Source: Clostridiales bacterium (GTDB lineage: Bacteria > Bacillota > Clostridia > Saccharofermentanales > Saccharofermentanaceae). Taken from it: DNA of 49,605 nt. Of the stretch, positions 1 to 7,000 are shown one piece after another. The stretch is taken from the NCBI GenBank assembly GCA_017427465.1, contig JAFRST010000004.1, positions 1-49,605 on the forward strand, written 5' to 3'. The number at the start of each line of letters is the position of its first letter. The first letter of the stretch is position 1. The translations under genes were made by a program, and so were the position numbers. The notes under the pieces are model-generated. The model was not told the DNA's origin. It made no database searches and worked only from the letters and a program-made list of their open reading frames with translations.

Positions 1-1
1 G

Positions 2-451
2 AAGGATCTCGGTATGATGGCTATGAGCTACGGCTACGTTTACGTTGCTCAGGTTGCTATGGGATCTGACAAGAACCAGCTCATCAAGGCATTCACAGAA
101 GCAGAAGCTTACCAGGGACCTTCCCTCGTTATCTGCTATGCACCTTGTATCAACCACGGTATCAAGGGTGGTCTCAAGGTAGCTCAGCAGAGAGAAAAGG
201 CAGCTGTTGAGTGCGGTTACTGGCACCTCTTCAGATTCAACCCTGCTCTCGCAGCAGACGGCAAGAATCCTTTCTCTCTCGATTCCAAGGAGCCTACAGC
301 TGACTTCTTCGAATTCCTCAAGGCAGAAGTACGTTACAACTCTCTGTACAAGAAGTATGATGCAGACGTTGTTGACGGTCTCTTCCAGAGATGCTATCAG
401 GATTCCAGAGATCGTTATGCTTCTTATGTTAAGAAGGCAAACGAAGCTTAA
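2..451 (+). CDS. Pyruvate:ferredoxin (flavodoxin) oxidoreductase, C-terminal fragment
   Basis: The 3' end of a gene that enters from the left edge; 149 residues are visible and the reading frame is open from base 2. The segment matches the C-terminal thiamine-diphosphate domain of single-chain pyruvate:ferredoxin oxidoreductase: AMGSDKNQLIKAFTEAEAY, then PSLVICYAPCINHGIKGG with the late conserved cysteine, then WHLFRFNP. The enzyme converts pyruvate and CoA to acetyl-CoA and CO2 and reduces ferredoxin in the cytoplasm of anaerobes. Acetyl-CoA would feed the pta-ackA pair at the other end of the window. Codon use is strongly biased, as expected for a highly expressed gene. A strong terminator follows. 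The family is clear; only the symbol (nifJ or por) is uncertain because most of the gene is missing. Confidence 0.93.
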   Translation, partial: KDLGMMAMSYGYVYVAQVAMGSDKNQLIKAFTEAEAYQGPSLVICYAPCINHGIKGGLKVAQQREKAAVECGYWHLFRFNPALAADGKNPFSLDSKEPTADFFEFLKAEVRYNSLYKKYDADVVDGLFQRCYQDSRDRYASYVKKANEA

Positions 452-477
452 TCGTTAACCAGTTAACAGATTAATTC

Positions 478-511
478 AGAGGCTGTCTCAGAAATGAGAC
501 AGCCTCTTTTC
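478..511 (+). terminator. Rho-independent terminator after the pyruvate oxidoreductase gene
   Basis: A perfect 13-bp stem (478-490 with 495-507) closes a GAAA loop and is followed by TTTT. The arm contains GGCTGTCTCA, which recurs in three other terminators of this window. Confidence 0.93.
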
Positions 512-572
512 TATTTTGTCCTAATATAAGGCAACTATTCCCCAAGCTTTACCCAATAGGTCGTGTAATCCA

Positions 573-581
573 TGCTATAAT
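573..581 (+). promoter_or_regulatory. Extended -10 promoter for the dnaD-dnaI-acpS operon
   Basis: TGCTATAAT is an extended -10 element. No good -35 hexamer lies 16-18 bp upstream, which is usual for extended -10 promoters. Transcription would begin near 588, about 30 bases before the chosen start codon. Confidence 0.6.
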
Positions 582-619
582 TAGCAAAGCAAATTAAGGA
601 AGTGAACAAGGCTTACAGT

Positions 620-1672
620 ATGAAAAGCGATAAAGGCAACGACGATTATTCCAGACTGCTCATTAATGACAGCCTTTTGCCCGATATATTCCTCGTAAGA
701 TATGCCCAGGAGCTGAGCAGAAATGCTTTGCTCGTATATCTCTGGATCAACATGACGGGAAATAAGAACAGCTTTGACGGCAATACTGTTAAGCAGTTCA
801 AGATAATTCCCGACGAAGAGACAGATAAGACTTTAGCTGAGCTCATGGCTTCCGGCCTCATCAACCGTAAGGATAAGACTTACTTTTTCGATGACATCAA
901 GGCGCGCGAAGTGGAAGAATACGTCCAGGCACAGAAGGCCAGAGGAGTAGATCCCGATTCTGTCTTAAGCAGTGATGAGAAGGAGAGGACGACTCTTGCC
1001 GAGTCCATCTCCAAGACTTTCTATCAGGGCGAGCTGCCTTATATCTTCTACAGACTTATCGATAAGTGCCTTTACGAGTATAAGTTTGACGGCATCGTCT
1101 GCTACAAGCTTTTCGAAGAGGGATATGACCAGTCCATTCACAGATCGAATATCCAGATGGAGAACCGTGCCCGTGAATGGTACGAGAAGGGTTATACGGA
1201 TATCAAGAGCCTTGAGAAGCATCTTGAGGTCAGCGCGAGATATAAGAAGCTCGTTAAGCTTACCGGCAGCCTTATGCGCAAGAGATTAAACGGTCTTGAT
1301 CTTGACCGCGTAAAGAGTTGGGCAGAAGATCTTGATGCCACGGAAGAGCTTGTAACTCTGGCATTTAAGGAGAATGAATTCAGAAGCAACCTGACTCTTA
1401 AGAATGTCGGTGATACGCTTACAAAATGGCACGACCAGGGTGTTAAGACGGCGGAAGACGCCGCCAGGTTCTGTGAAGAAGAGCATAAAGAGAATAAGCG
1501 CAAAGCCACCAGAAGGAAGGCCAACGCCGGTTCTTCATGGCGCACCGGCGAAGAGGCAGGAATCGGCAGCAAGCCGGAAGAGCCAGGGAACAAAAAGGTC
1601 TCTGAGGATGTTTCCTCCGGGGATGACAATGATATCCCTGATGATATCCTCAACATGTTTGGTGATGATTGA
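620..1672 (+). CDS. DnaD-domain primosomal protein
   Basis: A 350-residue protein of the DnaD/DnaB-like replication initiation family of Firmicutes, which helps load the replicative helicase at origins and restart sites. The N-terminal part (about 5-100) looks like a winged-helix domain. Two DnaD-type C-terminal repeats follow, around 130-200 and 225-290, each with the family's Trp-centred helix (AREWYEKGYTDIKSLEKHLE; LTKWHDQGVKTAEDA). The last 60 residues are charged, low-complexity and end in an acidic tail. The ATG at 620 is preferred over the GTG at 602 because AAGG sits 8 bases upstream, whereas the GTG would lie only 1 base after the AAGGA at 596-600. The next gene begins 2 bases after the stop and is its expected partner, a DnaI/DnaC-type loader. 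Confidence 0.87.
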   Translation: MKSDKGNDDYSRLLINDSLLPDIFLVRYAQELSRNALLVYLWINMTGNKNSFDGNTVKQFKIIPDEETDKTLAELMASGLINRKDKTYFFDDIKAREVEEYVQAQKARGVDPDSVLSSDEKERTTLAESISKTFYQGELPYIFYRLIDKCLYEYKFDGIVCYKLFEEGYDQSIHRSNIQMENRAREWYEKGYTDIKSLEKHLEVSARYKKLVKLTGSLMRKRLNGLDLDRVKSWAEDLDATEELVTLAFKENEFRSNLTLKNVGDTLTKWHDQGVKTAEDAARFCEEEHKENKRKATRRKANAGSSWRTGEEAGIGSKPEEPGNKKVSEDVSSGDDNDIPDDILNMFGDD

Positions 1673-1674
1673 TT

Positions 1675-2571
1675 ATGAAGACTATTAAAGAGCTTATAAG
1701 AGAAGGACTTACTGAAGTTGCTGCCACCAGAGATATCAACAGGCAGGAATCCATTAAGCGTGTCTATAAGGCATGTCCTGATCTTAAGGATATTGACGAT
1801 CAGATATTGGAAGTCCGCAACAGCAGGTTTATTGCCGTTATCGACAATGATGAGAGACTGATCAAGCGTTTCGATGTAGCTGAAGAAGAGCTTATTGCAA
1901 AGCGCGATAAGATCATCGCAAGGAATAACATCGACCCTGACTTTGATCAGGAGAAGAGCATCTGTGATAAATGCGGTGATACAGGTTTTACAAAAGGTTC
2001 CGACGGTACGGTCAAGGTCTGTTCCTGCAGGAAGAGAGAGCTTGAGATGTGCTATGAGCAGAGCGGTATGGCTGATTACTCCTCTTATAAGATGAAGAAT
2101 TACAGAGATGATTATCTCGGCAATGCTGCTTCCCGTAAAAAGATCAAGAATGAGCTTTTGAAGGTCATGCTGGGGTTAGACAGCGGCGAAGGCAAGTCTC
2201 CTTTATGCGTATATTCCGCACCGCCCCAGACTGGCAAGACTTTCCTTGCGGTCGGTGTCTGCAAGACCGCTATAAATCTTGGCAAGAGCGCTTTTTATGC
2301 CAAGTGTGAAGATCTTGCGACAATTGGGACCGATACATTAGATGACCTTAAGCATATAGATTTCCTGGTTATTGATGATTTTGCCGATGCGGTAACAATG
2401 TATAACAATGTGGGATCGATACTTAATTCCATACTTGAGACGAGAGCGGCAGCAGGCCTTTCTACGGTCCTGGTCACACCGTTCCCTAAGAGCGAGCTTG
2501 TTAACAAGTGCGACATGAGGATCAGCGGCAAGCTCCAGTCAGCCAAGCTGATCTCTTCGGAAGGAAGGTAA
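1675..2571 (+). CDS. DnaI/DnaC-like helicase loader ATPase with N-terminal zinc-binding cysteines
   Basis: A 298-residue AAA+ protein of the DnaC/DnaI family, predicted to load the replicative helicase together with the DnaD-like protein encoded directly upstream. Residues 97-118 hold a Cys cluster (CDKC...CSC) typical of clostridial loaders and likely to bind zinc. The P-loop is at 181-189 (SAPPQTGKT): GKT is intact, but the first glycine of the usual GxxxxGKT is replaced by Ser-Ala-Pro. Walker B is at 229-235 (DFLVIDD). The C-terminal part is short and no arginine-finger motif is obvious. An in-frame TTG at 1669 is rejected for the ATG at 1675. The gene lies in an operon with the dnaD-like gene and acpS. 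The family is confident; whether it is called DnaC or DnaI is a matter of naming. Confidence 0.85.
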   Translation: MKTIKELIREGLTEVAATRDINRQESIKRVYKACPDLKDIDDQILEVRNSRFIAVIDNDERLIKRFDVAEEELIAKRDKIIARNNIDPDFDQEKSICDKCGDTGFTKGSDGTVKVCSCRKRELEMCYEQSGMADYSSYKMKNYRDDYLGNAASRKKIKNELLKVMLGLDSGEGKSPLCVYSAPPQTGKTFLAVGVCKTAINLGKSAFYAKCEDLATIGTDTLDDLKHIDFLVIDDFADAVTMYNNVGSILNSILETRAAAGLSTVLVTPFPKSELVNKCDMRISGKLQSAKLISSEGR

Positions 2572-2581
2572 TCAGCTTTCT

Positions 2582-2977
2582 ATGAATGTTCGCTGCGGTG
2601 TCGACATCGTAGATGTCTCAAGATTCGTAAAGATAATAGAAGACGGTAATACGCCTTTTATCAATAAGTGTTTCACCGAAGGTGAGACCGGTTATTGCAA
2701 TGCGTCCAAGGATCTTAATAAGAAGGCAGAGCGTTTTGCCGCCAGGTTCGCGGCCAAAGAAGCCGTCGGCAAAGCCCTTGGCTCAGGCCTCATGAACGAA
2801 GGCGTCGGGATGCGAGACATAGAAGTTATCAAGGATGAGAACGGCACCCCCGGGATAAAGCTTTCAGGCGGCGCACTTTCACATGCGGAAGCTATCGGGA
2901 TGAGTTCTGTATCAATAAGCCTGTCACATGACGGCGGAATGGCTATAGCTTATTGCGTGATGCTGTCGGAGAAGTAA
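2582..2977 (+). CDS. acpS: Holo-[acyl-carrier-protein] synthase
   Basis: A 131-residue phosphopantetheinyl transferase that moves 4'-phosphopantetheine from CoA onto the serine of acyl carrier protein. The N-terminal GVDIVDVSRF carries the magnesium-binding Asp8. RFAAKEAVGKALG supplies Glu60 and the CoA-binding lysine region, and the C-terminal SISLSHDGGMAIA motif is intact. The length is usual for AcpS (about 120-130). It starts 10 bases after the helicase-loader gene, with GGAAGG just upstream. The coaW gene about 32 kb away works earlier in the same CoA supply route. Confidence 0.95.
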   Translation: MNVRCGVDIVDVSRFVKIIEDGNTPFINKCFTEGETGYCNASKDLNKKAERFAARFAAKEAVGKALGSGLMNEGVGMRDIEVIKDENGTPGIKLSGGALSHAEAIGMSSVSISLSHDGGMAIAYCVMLSEK

Positions 2978-2978
2978 G

Positions 2979-4232
2979 ATGAAAAGACAGGATAAGCAGG
3001 AAAAAAGTTCTATCTTTAAGGGCGCCGGCCGCAAGAAAAAGCAGGTTATCGGCGAAGAAGTCGCACCTAAGGATATAAGGCACGTCGAACATCCCATAAA
3101 GCTCCCGTTCCTTGCGGATATGGATGAAGGCAAAGAGCAGTACGGCGCAGCTGAAGATATGCAGGACAAGTGGGGGCTTTCCGAGAAGCAGGCGACATTA
3201 AATGTTGTCCGCAAGAGAAGGATCATAAGCCTTGCCATTGCGTTTGCAGCGTTTATCCTCCTCTTAGTCGGTGTTTTCTATATTCTTCCGAGAGTATTGC
3301 CGGGTCTTTTCAAAGGATCCAACATCGAACTCTTCATTGAGCCTGTCATTAACCTCGAATATGATGATCCTTCGTACAGAGTTGTAATAGACAGCACGGT
3401 CTCACTGATGTCCGAGCCGGAGCCGGCTTCGACCAGGATCGCGGAAGTCCTTTACAATGAAGCCGTTATTTATTTAGATGACAGCACGAACGGCTACTGC
3501 AAGATAAGGACATTAGACGGACTCGAAGGATTTGTCACGGCATCGAGCCTTATCAGCGACATGGAGTCTGTAGAGCCCGACGTTCACCAGTTTAAACTTA
3601 TCGTTTCAGATCCTTCCAAGAACATAATGACGCACGCCAGTAACGGTACGCTTATTAAGAAAGTAATGATGAACACCGTTCTCTATGGTGATATCAAGAG
3701 AGAGGGCGTTTACCAGGTAACGCTTCCGGGCGGTACTACAGGGTGGATAGGATCTTCAGGCGTAATCGAGCTGTCGCCCAGAGCTGAGACGGAAGAAGTC
3801 TCCAGCCGATATTTCGTGAGCTCGGTACTTACTTTTGTTAATGCCAAGTATATCCAGAACGGCATGTCCGTAGACGGCGCATCGGTTAACGGCGCGGTCT
3901 ATGTCTGTGCCGAGATCAACGGAATATCTATTCCGAGGACAATGGAAGGACAGGCTCAGGCCGGAACTGAGATAATCCCGGAGCCTGACGCCGTTACGGG
4001 ACAGATCATGATCGACCAGATCCAGCCCGGCGACATATTATTCCTGTCCAGTCCCAACAAGGCTCCGGGAGATACTGAGATATACGAGATGGCTGTCTGT
4101 ACGGACTATGGAACGCTGTTTATGCTGTCGCCTGCGAGGACCACGGTAAGACTCCGCAACTTCCAATCAGGCGATGATATTTGTGAACGAATCATAACTA
4201 TCAGAAGATTATTTAGCAGCAAGGTAATGTAG
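2979..4232 (+). CDS. Membrane-anchored SH3 / degenerate NlpC/P60-like envelope protein
   Basis: A 417-residue protein starting one base after acpS. Residues 1-80 are charged and presumably cytoplasmic, 82-104 form one transmembrane helix, and the rest should be outside the membrane. Two bacterial SH3-like segments are visible (about 133-195, with GYCKIRTLDGLEGFVTASSL; about 206-265, with TTGWIG). Residues 278-410 follow the layout of an NlpC/P60 peptidase: NGISIPRT, then IQPGDILFL, then a strand that normally carries the catalytic histidine. The expected DCSG reads SVNG, so Val303 replaces the catalytic cysteine, and no histidine stands in the later motif. A binding or scaffolding role at peptidoglycan is inferred rather than hydrolysis. 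No database check was possible, and the C-terminal assignment rests on alignment by eye. Confidence 0.7.
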   Translation: MKRQDKQEKSSIFKGAGRKKKQVIGEEVAPKDIRHVEHPIKLPFLADMDEGKEQYGAAEDMQDKWGLSEKQATLNVVRKRRIISLAIAFAAFILLLVGVFYILPRVLPGLFKGSNIELFIEPVINLEYDDPSYRVVIDSTVSLMSEPEPASTRIAEVLYNEAVIYLDDSTNGYCKIRTLDGLEGFVTASSLISDMESVEPDVHQFKLIVSDPSKNIMTHASNGTLIKKVMMNTVLYGDIKREGVYQVTLPGGTTGWIGSSGVIELSPRAETEEVSSRYFVSSVLTFVNAKYIQNGMSVDGASVNGAVYVCAEINGISIPRTMEGQAQAGTEIIPEPDAVTGQIMIDQIQPGDILFLSSPNKAPGDTEIYEMAVCTDYGTLFMLSPARTTVRLRNFQSGDDICERIITIRRLFSSKVM

Positions 4233-4245
4233 GCGCAAAAACTTG

Positions 4246-4274
4246 TTGCAACATCAAAACGGTTGTGGTATTAT
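4246..4274 (+). promoter_or_regulatory. Sigma-A promoter of rpmB
   Basis: TTGCAA, 17 bp, TATTAT. The predicted transcript starts near 4281, and an AGGAGGTG ribosome binding site lies at 4297-4304, just ahead of the ATG. Confidence 0.8.
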
Positions 4275-4309
4275 TCATAGGCATTTGAATTCTAACAGGA
4301 GGTGTTTGC

Positions 4310-4507
4310 ATGGCTAAGTGTGAAGTTTGCCAGAAAGATATGTTCTTCGGCAGAAAGATTAGAATCACGCGTTCGCAGATTTCGCGCCGCGCGCTTACTA
4401 AGCAGCAAGCTAACGTACACAGAGTTAAGGTTGTTGTTGACGGCACCCCCAAGACGATGAACGTTTGCACACGTTGCCTTCGTTCCGGCAAGGTAGAAAG
4501 AGCGTAA
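4310..4507 (+). CDS. rpmB: 50S ribosomal protein L28, zinc-ribbon form
   Basis: A 65-residue L28 protein of the large ribosomal subunit. It starts MAKCEVC and ends CTRCLRSGKVERA, so both CxxC pairs of the zinc-binding (C+) form are present. The central RVKVVVDGTPK segment is the family hallmark. An optimal AGGAGG site sits upstream, and the gene is a single-gene transcript with its own promoter and terminator. Cells that also hold a C- paralogue switch between the forms under zinc limitation; no paralogue lies in this window. Confidence 0.96.
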   Translation: MAKCEVCQKDMFFGRKIRITRSQISRRALTKQQANVHRVKVVVDGTPKTMNVCTRCLRSGKVERA

Positions 4508-4534
4508 GTTCTTTAGCTGTTGATTAGCGATTCA

Positions 4535-4568
4535 AGAGGTTGTCTCATATGAGGCGACCTCTTTTTTG
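4535..4568 (+). terminator. Rho-independent terminator of rpmB
   Basis: A 13-bp stem with two G-U pairs (4535-4547 with 4550-4562) is followed by a T run. The arm AGAGGTTGTCTCA is a variant of the shared terminator stem noted at 478, 21516 and 34132. Confidence 0.88.
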
Positions 4569-4572
4569 TTGG

Positions 4573-4581
4573 TGTTATAAT
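4573..4581 (+). promoter_or_regulatory. Extended -10 promoter upstream of the small membrane protein gene
   Basis: TGTTATAAT is an extended -10 element placed immediately after the rpmB terminator. It gives a leader of about 60 bases to the ATG at 4651. Confidence 0.55.
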
Positions 4582-4650
4582 ATGTCTGTCCGGATAAGCT
4601 CCGGATCTGTGTTAAGGTATTTGCCCGGTAAGCATATGGGGGGATTGCTT

Positions 4651-5541
4651 ATGGTAAGAGGGAACGGTGCTCTGCAAGAAGGGCGTCATTTTAGTAAACT
4701 CAGCCTTACAGGTTTTATTCTTTCGTTTTTGTCTCTGATCTGTTTTGTCTGGCTGCTGATAGCTTCAGACCGGTTCAGGAACAACAATGTGGCGGTAGTA
4801 ATCGGGACTGCAGCGGTTGGCGTATCTTTGACCCTGTCGCTGATCTTTTCTGTTGCAGGCTTTATCTCCGCAAGGAAAAGCAAGAGTAAAGGCGGTCCGT
4901 TCGGACTTACCGGCGTGATCATGTCTTCGATCATGGCAGTAGTTCTCGTGATTTTATTGCTGACAAGATCAATGCTTTCCGGAATAATGGCCGCTTGGAC
5001 ATCTCCCGGCAAGGATGTGCCTTTGGATACTGACTCAGCCGTAATCGATGGAGTTCCCAAGATCTTCGGAGAAGCGATCTTTCTGCCTTGTACGGTAGCA
5101 GAACTGAAGCAAAAGGGTTTTGATACTGATTATGAATTGCTTTCGCAAACGCTTCACATGTGGCCTAAAGACGACAGGGAATCCTACTTTAACGGTCCCT
5201 ATTTTGACTGTTATCTGGAATACGGTTCTTATGACTACAAAAACAATAAAGCGTCCGATGATTCAGTAGTGGTTGCTATTACATTCCAGGAATATAACCA
5301 GGTGGATCTTGATTTCCATAATATATCGTTCGATACGACAGACGGGGATATCTGGGATATGTTCGGCACTCCGGCATATCAGGAGGATGACTTGATGAAC
5401 GGGCATGCTGCATATTTTTTGGGCGATCACGGTTTAGTGTACAAGTTTAGTTACAGCTTTTCGAATCAAAGGCCTGAAAGTGATCAAAACCGGGGGATTT
5501 GGGAGATCACGATAGCGGCCAAAGAAATGTATGAAATATAA
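4651..5541 (+). CDS. Three-helix membrane protein with DUF4190-like N-terminus and extracytoplasmic domain
   Basis: A 296-residue protein of unknown function. Three hydrophobic segments (about 18-38, 46-70 and 83-105) alternate with short basic loops (ARKSKSKGG), a pattern like DUF4190-type membrane modules. The remaining 180 residues form a polar domain rich in Asp and Tyr (YFDCYLEYGSYDY, VVVAITFQEY, DIWDMFGTPAY), presumably on the outer face. The reading frame stays open upstream into the rpmB terminator, so the real start is taken as the ATG at 4651, which has a GGGGGG site 7 bases before it. The gene stands alone between two terminators. No specific role can be assigned. Confidence 0.65.
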   Translation: MVRGNGALQEGRHFSKLSLTGFILSFLSLICFVWLLIASDRFRNNNVAVVIGTAAVGVSLTLSLIFSVAGFISARKSKSKGGPFGLTGVIMSSIMAVVLVILLLTRSMLSGIMAAWTSPGKDVPLDTDSAVIDGVPKIFGEAIFLPCTVAELKQKGFDTDYELLSQTLHMWPKDDRESYFNGPYFDCYLEYGSYDYKNNKASDDSVVVAITFQEYNQVDLDFHNISFDTTDGDIWDMFGTPAYQEDDLMNGHAAYFLGDHGLVYKFSYSFSNQRPESDQNRGIWEITIAAKEMYEI

Positions 5542-5573
5542 CGTCATAAATTGATGACGGTATTTCTGCGGAA

Positions 5574-5622
5574 ATAAAAAAAGTGCCTCAAAAAGATAAC
5601 TTCTTGAGGCACTATATTTTTG
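5574..5622. terminator. Bidirectional terminator between the convergent membrane protein gene and serS
   Basis: A 10-bp stem (5582-5591 with 5604-5613) has seven T residues on the minus-strand side and a looser T-rich tail on the plus side. It would stop serS transcription and probably also the convergent gene. Confidence 0.87.
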
Positions 5623-5641
5623 AATCAATGATCTTGCGCGG

Positions 5642-6928
5642 TTACTTCTTAACTTCGATAACGGACTTGCCGCCCATGTAAGGCCTCAATGCCTCGGGGA
5701 TCCTGATGGAGCCGTCTTCATTGAGGTTGTTCTCTAAGAAGGCGATGAGCATTCTCGGAGGTGCAACGCATGTGTTGTTAAGTGTATGAGCGAGGTATGT
5801 TCCTTCGGAGCCTCTGATCCTGATCTTAAGGCGTCTTGCCTGAGCGTCGCCCAGGTTAGAGCAGGAACCGACTTCGAAATACTTCTTCTGTCTGGGAGAC
5901 CATGCCTCAACGTCGCAGGACTTGACCTTGAGGTCAGCTAAGTCGCCGGAGCAGCACTCGAGCGTTCTTACCGGGATATCGAGTGAACGGAAGTAATCAA
6001 CTGTGTTCTGCCAGAGCTTGTTGTACCAAGTCATGGAATCTTCAGGCTTGCAGACAACGATCATCTCCTGCTTCTCGAACTGGTGGATCCTGTAGACGCC
6101 TCTTTCCTCGATGCCGTGAGCACCGACTTCCTTACGGAAGCAGGGGGAGTAAGAGGTGAGTGTCTGGGGGAGCTGGTCCTCGTCTGTGATCGTATCGATG
6201 AACTTACCGATCATGGAGTGCTCGGATGTGCCGATGAGGTAGAGGTCCTCGCCCTCGATCTTATACATCATGTTCTCCATCTCGGCAAAGCTCATAACGC
6301 CCGTAACTACGGAAGATCTGATCATGTAAGGAGGGATGTAATATGTGAAGCCTCTGTCGATCATGAAGTCGCGTGCGTAAGAAAGGCAAGCGGAGTGAAG
6401 TCTTGCAATATCGCCCTTGAGGTAATAGAAACCGTTGCCGGATGTCTCTCTTGCCTGGTCGAGCTCGATGCCGTCAAGCTTTTCCATGATGTCTACGTGA
6501 TAAGGAACCTCGAAGTCGGGAACGAAGGGCTCGCCGAACTTCTCGATCTCTACATTCTCGGAATCATCCTTGCCGATCGGAACGGAAGGATCGATGATGT
6601 TAGGGATAACGAGCATGATCTTTCTGATCTCTTCTTCAAGCTGAGTCTCCTTCTGGGAAAGTGCTTCAAGCTCGTCAGCCATGTCTGTGACCTGCTTCTT
6701 AACTACTTCAGCCTCGTCCTTCTTGCCCTGAGCCATGAGGGCGCCGATCTGCTTGCTGACCTTGTTGCGGTTAGCTCTTAAAGTTTCTGCGCGTGTCTTG
6801 CTTTCGCGGAATTCCTTATCGAGTTCGATTACCTGGTCAACCAGGGGAAGCTTTTCGTCCTGAAACTTGTTCTTGATGTTCTGCTTTACGATGTCAGGAT
6901 TGGTACGTAAAAATTTGATATCAAGCAT
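5642..6928 (-). CDS. serS: Seryl-tRNA synthetase
   Basis: A 428-residue class II aminoacyl-tRNA synthetase that charges tRNA-Ser with serine, also the first step toward selenocysteinyl-tRNA. Residues about 1-110 form the long antiparallel coiled-coil arm that grips the tRNA-Ser variable arm. The catalytic domain shows the serine-site loop LIGTSEHSM, motif 2 (FRKEVGAHG...RVHQ-type, here GVYRIHQFEK) and motif 3 (GSCSNLGDAQARRLKIR). The length is normal for the family. GAGGTGAC lies just ahead of the ATG, and a separate promoter overlaps the end of the gene upstream. No T-box leader fits in the short 5' region. Confidence 0.97.
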   Translation of the reverse strand: MLDIKFLRTNPDIVKQNIKNKFQDEKLPLVDQVIELDKEFRESKTRAETLRANRNKVSKQIGALMAQGKKDEAEVVKKQVTDMADELEALSQKETQLEEEIRKIMLVIPNIIDPSVPIGKDDSENVEIEKFGEPFVPDFEVPYHVDIMEKLDGIELDQARETSGNGFYYLKGDIARLHSACLSYARDFMIDRGFTYYIPPYMIRSSVVTGVMSFAEMENMMYKIEGEDLYLIGTSEHSMIGKFIDTITDEDQLPQTLTSYSPCFRKEVGAHGIEERGVYRIHQFEKQEMIVVCKPEDSMTWYNKLWQNTVDYFRSLDIPVRTLECCSGDLADLKVKSCDVEAWSPRQKKYFEVGSCSNLGDAQARRLKIRIRGSEGTYLAHTLNNTCVAPPRMLIAFLENNLNEDGSIRIPEALRPYMGGKSVIEVKK

Positions 6929-6971
6929 TGTGTCACCTCATATATATTTATATCTTGAAAATAATTACCTA

Positions 6972-7000
6972 ATTGTATGCTTAGAAGCCTCAGGTTTCAA
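6972..7000 (-). promoter_or_regulatory. Promoter of serS
   Basis: On the minus strand: TTGAAA, 17 bp, TACAAT. The -35 overlaps the stop codon of the upstream DUF4015-type gene, so serS can be transcribed independently from a leader of about 35 bases. Confidence 0.75.

Noticed and set aside
1192..1656. Long minus-strand reading frame opposite the dnaD-like gene, and similar shadows elsewhere (6083-6781, 16876-17382)
   Set aside because: They lack ribosome binding sites, have low-complexity composition, and lie fully inside well-supported genes.
6929..6996. A T-box leader controlling serS
   Set aside because: The distance from promoter to start codon is about 40 bases, too short for a T-box, and no T-box consensus is present.
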